Source: Dactylis glomerata (Eukaryota; Streptophyta; Magnoliopsida; Poales; Poaceae). From it: a stretch of 64,000 bases of DNA. How positions within the stretch are numbered: position 1 is the stretch's first letter; each line of letters opens with the position of its first letter. Below, piece after piece: positions 56,121-64,000 of the stretch. Both the position numbers and the translations under genes were made by a program. The notes under the pieces were generated by a model. That model ran no database searches. It saw nothing but the letters and a program-made list of their open reading frames with translations, and was not told the origin of the DNA. The stretch covers positions 3,221,166 through 3,285,165 of the forward strand of contig QXEO01000334.1 in the NCBI GenBank assembly GCA_007115705.1, in the 5' to 3' direction.

Positions 56121-57535
56121 GGCGAAAGCTTGTACCCCGAAAAACATGTCAATGAATAAAGGAAAGCGGAGCGGATAGTTACGGCCGGCTCCGAGGAAAA
56201 CACTTCGTGTATGTTTTGCTTCCTACGTTATTCACTTGACCGGTAGCCGGCTCCAGGCACCGAGCCACAGCCGGCAGCCCCGAAAAAGATCGATCTCTCG
56301 CCAGCCGAATGAGTACCGCGTATGAAGAAGGTCTCGAGCCCAACCTCCGCCTTCCAGCTCCGCACAGCCGGACGGATAGGAGCCGGCAGGCCACATACGA
56401 GGGAAAGCCGCAGAGCAGAACCGTAAACGATAGAAAAATCGCTCAACCAGGCGTTAAGGACAATGTCTATTAACTAAGCGTTGGCTAGCACGAGTCGGGG
56501 GCCCGATAGACCGAAGTACTACTTCTCACTCTGCGGCACGCTCCCACCCTAGGCCGGCATTCGGCTGCCGGCCCAAGGGAGACCAACCGGCACCAGGCTG
56601 CCGGTTGGGGGTAGAAGGGCCGAAGGGTAGGGAGGTTAAGGAAAAGGTTGAGGGAACCAGACGAAGGCAAAGCCAGCGAATAGCTGACAGTCACAGTTTT
56701 TGACGTTTGGGCTGAGAAGCCACGCCCAAGAGGTTCGAAGCTAGAGCTACCTCGCCTGGCGTTGGCATCATTCGAGAAAAGTTAGTTTTGAGCTAGCTGC
56801 TAGTCCAGCTACCCCAAAACTCAGGGGCTAGGGGGAAAGAGAATTGGCCCTCAGAAGCAGGCCGGCTCCAGTACCTCGCCGGCTGTCCGAGCAGCTGGCG
56901 CTGCGACACGATAGGCGAACGAGCAGCGAAATTGAAACCTAACACTCACAAAGCAACGGCTAGAGCCGGAAACTGGGAGACCTACTCCAATCGTGGGAAG
57001 GGAAGCGCGCCGGCTTCGACCTCGCCCGAGCCGGTACAGGATTCAGTTTCCGTTCCGTCCGTGCTGGAGCCGGAGCTAACCCATTCTTCCTGGAGCCGGC
57101 CAGCAGAAGCGCCGTTCCATCCGCGCTGGAGCCGGAACTAGTCCATCTGGAACCGGCCAGCAGAAGCACCTTTCCCTCCGCGTTGAAGCCGGAGGAGCCC
57201 GCCCGAAGCGTTTGCGCAGGCCAGTGACCATCGCGGTCCCTACCTATGGATTCGCGTGACAGCGGATTCGCGTGGGAAGAGTCATCGCATCACAATGGCG
57301 TCGAACAGAAGGCACTTGCGCAATGGCAAAAACACACAGTGAAGAAAGACATTCGCGCAGCAAACGAAGAAGAGCAAGCGAAGATTTGCACGAAACTAAA
57401 AGAGTTCTTAGGCAAACGGTTACATATTGTTGGCCACGCTAAGGGCCGGAGTAACAAAAGGACTCCCCCACCTAACCCCTAGACTCTCGCTGACGGTGCC
57501 GCTGTCAAGAGGGAGGCTTCGGGGCCGCTCGCCGA
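56121..57535 (+). other. Element B 3' non-coding region
   Basis: Between pol and the antisense ORF. No sense ORF with recognisable similarity. Rich in GCCGGC words; a short tandem repeat lies at about 57,050-57,195. Confidence 0.6.
57050..57195 (+). repeat. Imperfect tandem repeat (about 60 bp) in element B
   Basis: Units beginning CCGTTCC(G/A)TCCG(T/C)GCTGGAG at about 57,050 and 57,112, each ending GGCCAGCAGAAGC, and a third partial unit from about 57,170. Confidence 0.65.
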
Positions 57536-58354
57536 TCATGGCCAGGGGGAGTAGGCGCGGGCGCAGCCGGAGCCGTCGACGACGCGGACACAGAGGATGT
57601 GTGACCTGGCGCGGTGGGTCAGGATGAGAGACCACCCCCGCTCCAGGCCGTAATCGTTGAAGAATCGCTCCCACCCCCCGGTGAGGTAGCTCTTCCCCTC
57701 CTCGTCATGGAGGACCTCGACGTCGTACAGCGGCTGCCCACCGCTGCCATCCTCGATCATGAAGCTTGTCGGGGGATTCTTCCCCATGGTGCCGACGAAG
57801 CTGGCGGGGAGTGGAAGGCGCTCCTTACTCCCGGCCAGCAGGGGCACCAGGGCGGTGGCGAACCAGTGCACCGGGACGTAGGAAAGCCGCTGCTTCGTCG
57901 GCGGGCGCGGCGGCGCCTTTCGCACCTTCCTAGCGGCCGCGCTGGAGGAATCGTCGACGCCCGGACCAGTGAGGCCCGGAGGGGCGGCCCCGAACGCCAT
58001 CGCGGCGCCAACGAGGGAGGCCGCCGCCTCCAGGGGCATCCCGGTAAGACCGGCGACGGAGGTCGCGGCCGCGGGGACTACGGCACCGCCGATGGCCGCG
58101 GCAATGGTCCCCCCGGCGGCCGTCGTGAGGGCGGCGGAGCGGCCGGCCCCGGAAGACCTGGCAGCGGCTGCGGCCGCAAGCGCAGCCAAAGTCTTCTTGT
58201 TGCGGCTGCCCAGTGGGCGGCCGCGCTTCCGGGACATCGGTGGCGTCGCCGCCGGGCCCTCGGCTCCGGGCTGGCTTCCGAGCGGGCGTTCCCGCCCGCG
58301 CTCGCCCGGCCCGTCGCCAGCCCCGGCTCCGCTATTCACCCTGAGTGCTGACAT
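57536..58354 (-). CDS. Antisense ORF of element B: AT-hook plus B3-like DNA-binding protein
   Basis: 272 aa, opposite to gag-pol and just inside the 3' LTR. An AT-hook is at 43-54 (KRGRPLGSRNKK), with a second possible start at Met40. Residues 55-145 are Ala/Gly-rich. Residues about 178-262 look like a B3 fold: LPLPASFV for the first strand, SYLTGGWERFFNDYGLERGW for the central block, and CVRVVDGSG at the end. High GC means openness alone is weak evidence (other frames here are open too); the support is the two recognisable modules. Antisense extra ORFs are known in the Tat lineage. The B3 assignment is my reading and was not tested. Confidence 0.7.
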   Translation of the reverse strand: MSALRVNSGAGAGDGPGERGRERPLGSQPGAEGPAATPPMSRKRGRPLGSRNKKTLAALAAAAAARSSGAGRSAALTTAAGGTIAAAIGGAVVPAAATSVAGLTGMPLEAAASLVGAAMAFGAAPPGLTGPGVDDSSSAAARKVRKAPPRPPTKQRLSYVPVHWFATALVPLLAGSKERLPLPASFVGTMGKNPPTSFMIEDGSGGQPLYDVEVLHDEEGKSYLTGGWERFFNDYGLERGWSLILTHRARSHILCVRVVDGSGCARAYSPWP

Positions 58355-58913
58355 TGAGATCGGAGCAGGAGTTGTGGAAGCAACGGTTTCGGCTAGGCAG
58401 GGAAGCGGAGGCGACAGGTGAAGGAATGGAGGCGCTCAGAAGTGAGGAAAACCCTCGAGACCTCCAAGATTTAAGGGCTGGCAAGGCACAAAAAGCCGAG
58501 CCGGTTTAATGCGATTTAATCGCGCGCATGGCGTTTCGATGGGACGCGACGCTGACGCCAGCTCCGCTTCGTTGCATGACGTCTGTCGGAATCATTGTGG
58601 TGGGCGAAGGTCAAAGTGACAAGACAGGCCACTGGCACGCTGCGTCGACCGCTGCATGGGAACAAGACCCGAGGCGGTGCAAGTTCCCAGGAGGCATCAC
58701 GCCGGCTCGCGGCCTCCAGCCGGGCCGCATCTTGGAGCCGGCTCGCCCCGAGACGGCCGGAGGAACTCCGCAAGACTCAGCCTCGATGACTAAAGCGACC
58801 AAGCCGGACCGAAATCCTGGGACTTCGACGAAAGCGAGCAAGACTTCGGCGAGAAGAAGAACCCGCCAAAGCCCCATGCAAGCCCATGAGACTTCGCCAG
58901 TTTCGGGGGCTAG

Positions 58914-59646
58914 TGTCGTGGGGATGACTTAGGGGGCGTACCACGGGCCAGGCAATATGCCGGCTGGCATCCCAGGAGTCCCCACGGCTCCAATGCGAGA
59001 AGACCGGCTCCGACTGAAGGGCCGGCTGCGCTAGCAGCCGGCTGGCGACTCCACCGAGGAGAACTGGAGCCGGGCGATGAAGACAAAGCTTCTCAACGGT
59101 TGTCTGGCCAAAAGTAGGACGGCCCCGACAAGAGCGGCAGGGGCGCAGGACAGGAGTGACGAGCGCCACGACCACGTCCAGCCAATGAGCGATCGAAGAC
59201 CCTTCCCCACGACGGGATCCGAGGCAAAAGGGAAGGGATATGCCCTCCAGATGCCAGCCCAGGGGAAAGGCACTTTATAAAGTGCCTTTGCCGGAGTAGG
59301 GCCGGAGGAGGACGCCGCCGCCGAGGAGCCGGCAGCCGGCCGAATCGCTACCTAAACCTGCAACCAGGCCCCCGCCTATATAAGGGGGCCTGGACCCTTA
59401 GCGTAGGAGAGATCCGATCTTCTTCTTCCTCCTCTAGCCGAATAGCTCGAGGAGCACTGTAATCGTGACTACCCAATTAATACGAAGTAGGCAGGAAGTA
59501 GGGGTTTACCTCCAACCGGGAGGGCCCTGAACCTGGGTAAACCGAGGTGTCTCTGTTGGCACAATCCCGAGCCGGACCCATCGTCACCAACGTCGAGCCC
59601 CTTCGATAAGCCTCCCCGTGGCTACTGTCTCCAAATTCCCACGACA
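58914..59646 (+). repeat. 3' LTR of element B
   Basis: 733 bp, same length as the 5' LTR. Both palindromes are conserved unchanged (59,266-59,289 and 59,364-59,393), although about 22 other positions differ. Confidence 0.93.
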
Positions 59647-59786
59647 CAACTCTGAAACCCAATCAAGCATGACATTTCATAAAGGCAAAGTATTTACAAA
59701 GAGTACAAGTTCCCTGACTGGTCTTCGGGCAAAATACGAATGAGTTCATTGCAAAAGGAAAAAAAGACTACAAGGGAAGTCTAAGT

Positions 59787-60212
59787 CTACGCCATGTCAG
59801 TAGCAGGCTCCGCGGTGGAAGAAGGTGAGGGAGAAGTAGCACCAGCGCTTGGCAGGGGCATCGACGCACTTGTTGCAGGAGTCGAAGAAGCCGGAGTGGA
59901 AGTCAAAGAAGCCGCCGAAGGAGTGATAATCGACACAATGCCTGGCGCATACTTCTTCGCCTTTTCAAAGAAACCTAGCAGCTCTGAAAGAGGTCGACCA
60001 CGGGAAGAGCTAATCTTTTCCCAGTCAACCTCCTTGCCATGTGCATAAGCAAGCGCAATGGCTTCTTCAGCACCTCGCTTCACCGAGCGGCTCTTCATCA
60101 GTAGGATAGGATCTTCGGCGGTGTCGAAAGCCGCGGCAAGTTTCTTCAGGTCAGCAGTTGGCACATCCACCTTTTTCTTCGGCCACAACCCGACAAAAAT
60201 CCGCGTTAGCAT
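59787..60212 (-). pseudogene. Element A antisense ORF, C-terminal part of the first frame
   Basis: 141 codons ending in a stop at 59,787. It contains WPKKKVDVPTADLKKLAAAF, then AEEAIALAYAHGKEVDWEKI, then a Pro/Ser/Ala-rich tail. This resembles the C-terminal part of the putative gypsy-type transposon proteins encoded antisense in Triticeae elements. The upstream part was separated by insertion of element C at 60,250. Confidence 0.6.
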
Positions 60213-60249
60213 GCAGCGAGCCAGCTCGAGGATTTCCTGGATAGATATC

Positions 60250-61684
60250 TGATACGTCTCAAACGTATCTATAATTTTTGATGCTCCATGCTTGTTTTTA
60301 CACCATTTGCCTTGTGTTTCTTTACACTTCGTGGCATTTTTATGTGATTTCCGGAACTAACCTATTGACAAGATGCCACAGTGTCAGTTCCCTGTTTTCT
60401 GCTATTTTTGTGTTTCAGAAAAGCTACACAGGAAATATTCTCGGAATTGGACAAAACAAGTTCCAGAAGTCTTATTTTTCCCGGAAGAGTACCGAAGACC
60501 GAAAGAGAGCCGAAGGGGGGCCACAAGGGCCCCACAAACTAGGGCGGCGTGGCCTAGGCCCTGGCTGCACCCCCTATGTGTGAGGGTGCCCTGGCAGCCC
60601 CCTGATGACGCCCCTTCGCCTATATTAATCCTCGGGACGGAAAACCCTAGGGGAGTCAGCGTTTTTCCCAGAATAGTTCCGCAGCGCCGCCGCCATCGAA
60701 GACAAATTTTGGGGGACAGAAGTCTCTGTTCCGGCACCCTGCCGGGATGGGGAAGTGCCCCCGGAGCCATCTCCATCGGTCTCCATCGCTGTCTCCGCTG
60801 TCTCCATCGACCTCACCGCCATCTCCATCAACCTTGCTGTCTCCTATGATGAGGATTGAGTAGTTCTCCCCCGGGGCTGAGGGCTCTACCGGTAGCTATG
60901 TGGTTCACCTCTCTCTCCCATGATGTGATCTTTATGTGATTGTGAGCTTTGTATCTAGTTGAATTGATAGATGTTATTATTCAGATATTATGCAACTCCT
61001 ATGCTTTATTATTGTACTCTCCGGAGATACCTCGTATCGTGGTCTAAAGGTGACTAGTGTGTGCATCATGTGTATCTTTTTGGTTAATGTCTCTATGAAA
61101 TGTTGGTGTTTGTTGGAACCATCTAGTGCGTTCGTGGTGATAGTGTGGGACAATCTAGTTTGGGTACATACGGACTTTGAGGAGTGCTTCGTAGCCCTAC
61201 GCATGATTAGTGTATGATTTCCATTGGAGAATTGTTTTGAGTTGCATATTGAAGATATTATCTATTGGTTCAATTATGTTATATTTGTTGGGAGTGTGTC
61301 CACTAGTGAAAGTATGATCCCTAGGCATTGTTTCCAAGCTTTGTACACCGTTTACTTCCTGTTTTGTTACATGTTTGCCTGCTGCCACTTTTATTTCAGA
61401 TTGCGTTTACTACTTATAATCATCACAACTACTTGTATTTCACTATCTCTTCACCGAACTAGTGCACCTATACATCTGACAAGTGTATTGGGTGTGTTGG
61501 GGACACAAGAGACTTTCTGTATCGTAATTGCAGGGTTGTTTGAGAGGGATAGCTTTGACCTCTTCCTCCCCGAGTTCGATAAACCTTGGGTGATCCACTT
61601 AAGGGAAACTTGCTGCTGCTCTACAGACCTCTGCACTTGGAGGGCCAACACTGTCTACAAGAACAGACGCGTGCGTAGACATCA
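60250..61684 (+). repeat. 5' LTR of element C
   Basis: 1,435 bp, same family as the solo LTR at 44,965-46,618 (shared start, the GGAACTAAC block and the ACACAGGAAATATTCTCGGA stretch). It includes a CCTATATTAATCC TATA-like site near 60,620. Confidence 0.82.
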
Positions 61685-61694
61685 AGCGCTTTTC

Positions 61695-61711
61695 TGGCGC
61701 CGTTGCTGGGG
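61695..61711 (+). promoter_or_regulatory. Primer binding site of element C
   Basis: TGGCGCCGTTGCTGGGG matches the pattern of the Athila primer binding site, complementary to the 3' end of a tRNA-Asp (from memory). Confidence 0.7.
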
Positions 61712-61824
61712 AGGTAAGGTAAAAGGTACTCGCATCCTTCTATGTGAGTGCTCGGAGTTATTTCCTTTAGATTCTGCAATTACATCTTTTTGTTTCTTGT
61801 TTTTATTTTCACTAGTTAGGCTTA

Positions 61825-62598
61825 ATGGAAAATAAAGAGTTCTATAGTCTTTTTCCTGAGTTTAGATTTGAAGAGAAAATCAAAAAACCTTTGGAGCTTA
61901 ATTTGCATGCTAATAGTGTTGTTAGTATGAATGCTTTGAACACCATTATTGCTAATGCTATAGAAAAGTCTAAGCTTGGGGAAGCTGGTTTTGTTACGCA
62001 TGATATTTTTAGTTCCCCAGCTTTAGTGGAGAAAGTTTGCTCTGATGATATTTTATCTCCCCTATGTGATGATCCTATGCTTATTACCTATGTTAGTGAT
62101 CATGATTGGGAAAAGCACTCTACTTTTGATATTGAAAATCTTTTTGGTACCAATTCTAAGGTTAATAATTGTTGTACCATTAGTACTATCCATGTTCCTT
62201 CTTATGATGATATGTTTGATGAATATGCTTTGAGAAATAGCTGTTCTTTAGCTTGTGATGATACTAAACCTCTAGTTTATGATGGCTATGATGATGAGTA
62301 TACTGTTTTCAGTTCACCTACTTTTGAGGAGAAAATTAGTTATGATTACAATATGCCTCCTATTTTTGATGATTATGGTGATGAGAATAATTATTATGTT
62401 GAATCTGCTCCTACTACGATTGTTCATGTGGGGAGTATTAATTCTTTTAGGCATGTGGCTCATGATAGGGATGTTTTATGTGATAGTTCTATTGTTAATT
62501 CTATTCATGATGCTACTGAAAGTTATTATGAGAGAGGGAAACATGGTTTGATAGATCTCAACAATATTGAGTTCCCCTCTTTATGTTGCAATTTTTGA
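61825..62598 (+). CDS. Acidic protein of unknown function in element C
   Basis: 257 aa, Asp/Glu/Tyr-rich, with repeated short blocks such as DDYGDENNYYVESAPTTIVHV and SDHDWEKHSTFDIENLF. It lies where gag would be, about 110 bp after the primer binding site. I see no capsid, protease or zinc knuckle motif. Similar acidic frames are familiar from Triticeae Athila-like elements. The first Met at 61,825 follows a T-rich stretch and is a reasonable start. Function not known. Confidence 0.6.
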   Translation: MENKEFYSLFPEFRFEEKIKKPLELNLHANSVVSMNALNTIIANAIEKSKLGEAGFVTHDIFSSPALVEKVCSDDILSPLCDDPMLITYVSDHDWEKHSTFDIENLFGTNSKVNNCCTISTIHVPSYDDMFDEYALRNSCSLACDDTKPLVYDGYDDEYTVFSSPTFEEKISYDYNMPPIFDDYGDENNYYVESAPTTIVHVGSINSFRHVAHDRDVLCDSSIVNSIHDATESYYERGKHGLIDLNNIEFPSLCCNF

Positions 62599-64000
62599 AG
62601 CTATACTTGTTTTGCCTTCCTATGCTTTTTGCTTTGCGCTTTCATGACTTGTCTCTTTACAAGATTATTTTTCATAGGAAGTGGTTTAGATTTAAATGTC
62701 TTTTACATTTGCTTTTTGATGCTCTCTATTGCTTTAAGTTCCTATATGGCGCCTTTGCCTCAAGCTCTTATATGGTGCCCACATGAGCATCTTTGCAAAT
62801 TACTGCGCCTAGCTCAAAGGCGTTAAAGAAAAGCACTCTTGGGAGATAACCCATTGTCTTATTTCCAGTACTTTTTCTTTTATTTGAGTCTTGGAAGTTA
62901 TTACTACTGTAATAACCAATCCTTATCCTTTTTATTTCGTTGTTGTGCCAAGAGAAGCCTCTAATTTGAGTGAGGTAAGATTTGGGGATGTTGCTGTCCT
63001 GAAACAGTTTTTGGTGCTGCACCATAAAAATTCGTGAAAATTGTCTGTATATCTTTTGGACCTGCGATTTCTTGTGCATATGCCCCAGGTTATATCCAAA
63101 CTTTCATTAGTTTAACACTTTTTGATTTGAGCAACAGAAAACCCTCTAAAAATTCGACCTTTGTCAGCTGTTCTGTTTTGACAGATTTCTGCCAATATTT
63201 GTGTTTGCCACTCGATCGCTTTCTTTTTGAGTTCTTTTGATCACGGAACTTTTGGGGAAGTTGCTACAGTAGTGTATACTTTATATGTGGTGGTTTTGAG
63301 TTGAAACCTGAAGCAAAAAGGGTTGATTCTTTGTTATTCTTAAACTAATGTTGCTAATAGATTTGTGTTTAGTTTTGTATGAAGGAAGTTTTCAAGTGTA
63401 TGGATCGGAGAGTGATGAGATGAGTTGAAGAATGGACAAAAGCTCAAGCTTGGGGATGCCCATGCATCACCCCAAGAAATATCCAAGAAGTACAAGCGTC
63501 AAAGCTTGGGGATGCCCCCGAGGCACCCCTTCTTCATCGGCAAAAATCAGGTCACCTTTCAAGACACTATATTTTTATTGCTTCATGCACTATGCATTTT
63601 TCTTGGAGCGTCAGTTGCTTTTGTTTTCAGTTTTTCTTTGCTTTGTTTTCTGCAATAAATGTTTGGATCACATCATGTGTTTGGAGAGCGATATGCTCCG
63701 TTTTTCATTTGCCAAGAACACTCCATTTTTCACTCTTATCGTTTCAATGAGTGTTCTCTTTTTCTGCTACTGGGTTTAGCTTGCATTTTTTGCCTTGATT
63801 TGTGTTTAGATCTTGTTATATCTTTTCATCAAGGTGTATTTTTGCCTCTGGTCTTTATTGGTTTTCATCAAAAGAGGTGTTTATAAAAAGTTTGAATGGT
63901 GTTGGAAAAGAGAAAAAGCTTTATGCAAAAAAGTGGTACAAGAAGGAACTTGTGTAGACTACGGCCTAGGGTTTCGCATGTCGTGCTTGATGTCATTTTG
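62599..64000 (+). other. Element C internal region to the window edge
   Basis: T-rich DNA with only short frames. Two GCTTGGGGATGCCC motifs at 63,448 and 63,504 suggest a structured or purine-rich internal signal. No domain recognised before the sequence ends. Confidence 0.45.

Larger units (their letters stand above)
50011..59646 (+). mobile_element. Element B: complete Tat-like Ty3/gypsy retrotransposon
   Basis: 9,636 bp with target duplication CAACT (50,006-50,010 and 59,647-59,651). LTRs 50,011-50,743 and 58,914-59,646 are both 733 bp (TGTCGTGGGG...CCCACGACA). A primer binding site starting TGGCGCCCACC follows the 5' LTR; a purine tract TTTCGGGGGCTAG precedes the 3' LTR. It carries gag-pol in one frame, a 3' region with tandem repeats and an antisense ORF. 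By eye I count about 22 differences between the LTRs (about 3%), nearly all transitions, and no indel. Two RNase H regions and no chromodomain fit the Tat lineage. Confidence 0.93.
43558..60249 (+). mobile_element. Element A: non-autonomous gypsy host element (gag-protease plus antisense ORFs), heavily nested
   Basis: 5' LTR 43,558 to about 43,890 (TGACAAGGGTATAG..., TATA box inside a palindrome at 43,702-43,726). Then gag and protease (44,050-48,754) with several stops, directly followed by spacer DNA and antisense ORFs (49,998-49,040 and 60,212-59,787). No reverse transcriptase, RNase H or integrase of its own is seen. It is interrupted by a solo LTR (44,965-46,618), element B (50,011-59,646) and element C (from 60,250). 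Its right end is outside the window or masked by C. Confidence 0.7.
60250..64000 (+). mobile_element. Element C: 5' part of an Athila-like Ty3/gypsy element
   Basis: 5' LTR 60,250-61,684 (TGATACGTCT...TAGACATCA), followed after ten bases by a primer binding site (61,695-61,711, TGGCGCCGTTGCTGGGG) of the tRNA-Asp type used by Athila elements. The internal region runs past the window edge. It contains one ORF (61,825-62,598) and, further on, repeated GCTTGGGGATGCCC motifs (63,448 and 63,504) known from internal regions of such Triticeae elements. Inserted in the antisense ORF of element A. Only one target side (ATATC) is visible. Confidence 0.82.

Noticed and set aside
57614..58421. Plus-strand ORFs of 245 and 150 aa opposite the AT-hook/B3-like ORF
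   Set aside because: Open only because of high GC content; no recognisable motif, whereas the minus frame has two.
63440..63530. Possible CRISPR-like or satellite repeat (GCTTGGGGATGCCC twice)
   Set aside because: Only two copies with variable spacing inside a plant LTR element; not an array.

Overview
The window is nuclear DNA of a grass, most likely a Pooideae/Triticeae species. It holds intron-rich plant genes, two plant NLR resistance genes, and nested LTR retrotransposons of the kinds that fill Triticeae genomes (Athila-like LTRs starting TGATACGTC, Tat-like Ty3/gypsy elements, a LINE). An Argonaute gene lies tail-to-tail with a sucrose synthase gene. From memory this matches the rice chromosome 2 neighbours AGO1C and SUS6, which would place the window on a group-6 chromosome in Triticeae; that placement is inference.

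Layout. 1-5.4 kb: decayed copia remnants, diverged duplicate blocks, a tiny retroposition footprint and a 280-bp Tourist-type MITE. 5.4-12.7 kb (+): a complete AGO1-type gene of 22 coding exons (1025 aa, catalytic tetrad intact, miR168-like site in exon 1, a 71-bp Stowaway-like MITE in intron 4, one GC-AG intron). 13.5-17.6 kb (-): a complete sucrose synthase of 17 coding exons (865 aa), also with a GC-AG intron. 18.1-18.5 kb: a 381-bp TRIM/SMART element with LTRs, PBS and a 5-bp target duplication. 19.2-22.5 kb (-): a single-exon CC-NBS-LRR gene. 23.7-28.1 kb: the 3' end of an Athila-like gypsy element joined to a 5'-truncated copia element. 28.2-28.6 kb (-): a SEC14-like gene fragment. 28.9-32.6 kb (-): a CC-BED-NBS-LRR (Xa1-type) gene, probably broken by a frameshift in the LRR.

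34.4-43.6 kb: ends of one LTR-element family in inverted orientation. One arm is split by a LINE of about 6.15 kb with both ORFs open, a 16-bp target duplication and an A-tail. 43.6 kb to the right edge is a nest. Host element A is a non-autonomous gypsy with gag and protease but no reverse transcriptase or integrase, plus antisense ORFs. It was invaded by a solo Athila-like LTR (44,965-46,618, target duplication CATAT), by a complete Tat-like element B (50,011-59,646, two 733-bp LTRs, target duplication CAACT), and by element C (60,250 to beyond the edge).

The host genes act in small-RNA silencing (AGO), sucrose cleavage (sucrose synthase) and pathogen sensing (two NLRs). The most unusual items are an antisense ORF in element B that combines an AT-hook with a B3-like DNA-binding domain, palindromes centred on the LTR TATA boxes, and an apparently intact LINE with a 3' hairpin. 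All exon limits were set by hand from splice motifs and frame continuity; family names come from recognition, not database searches.
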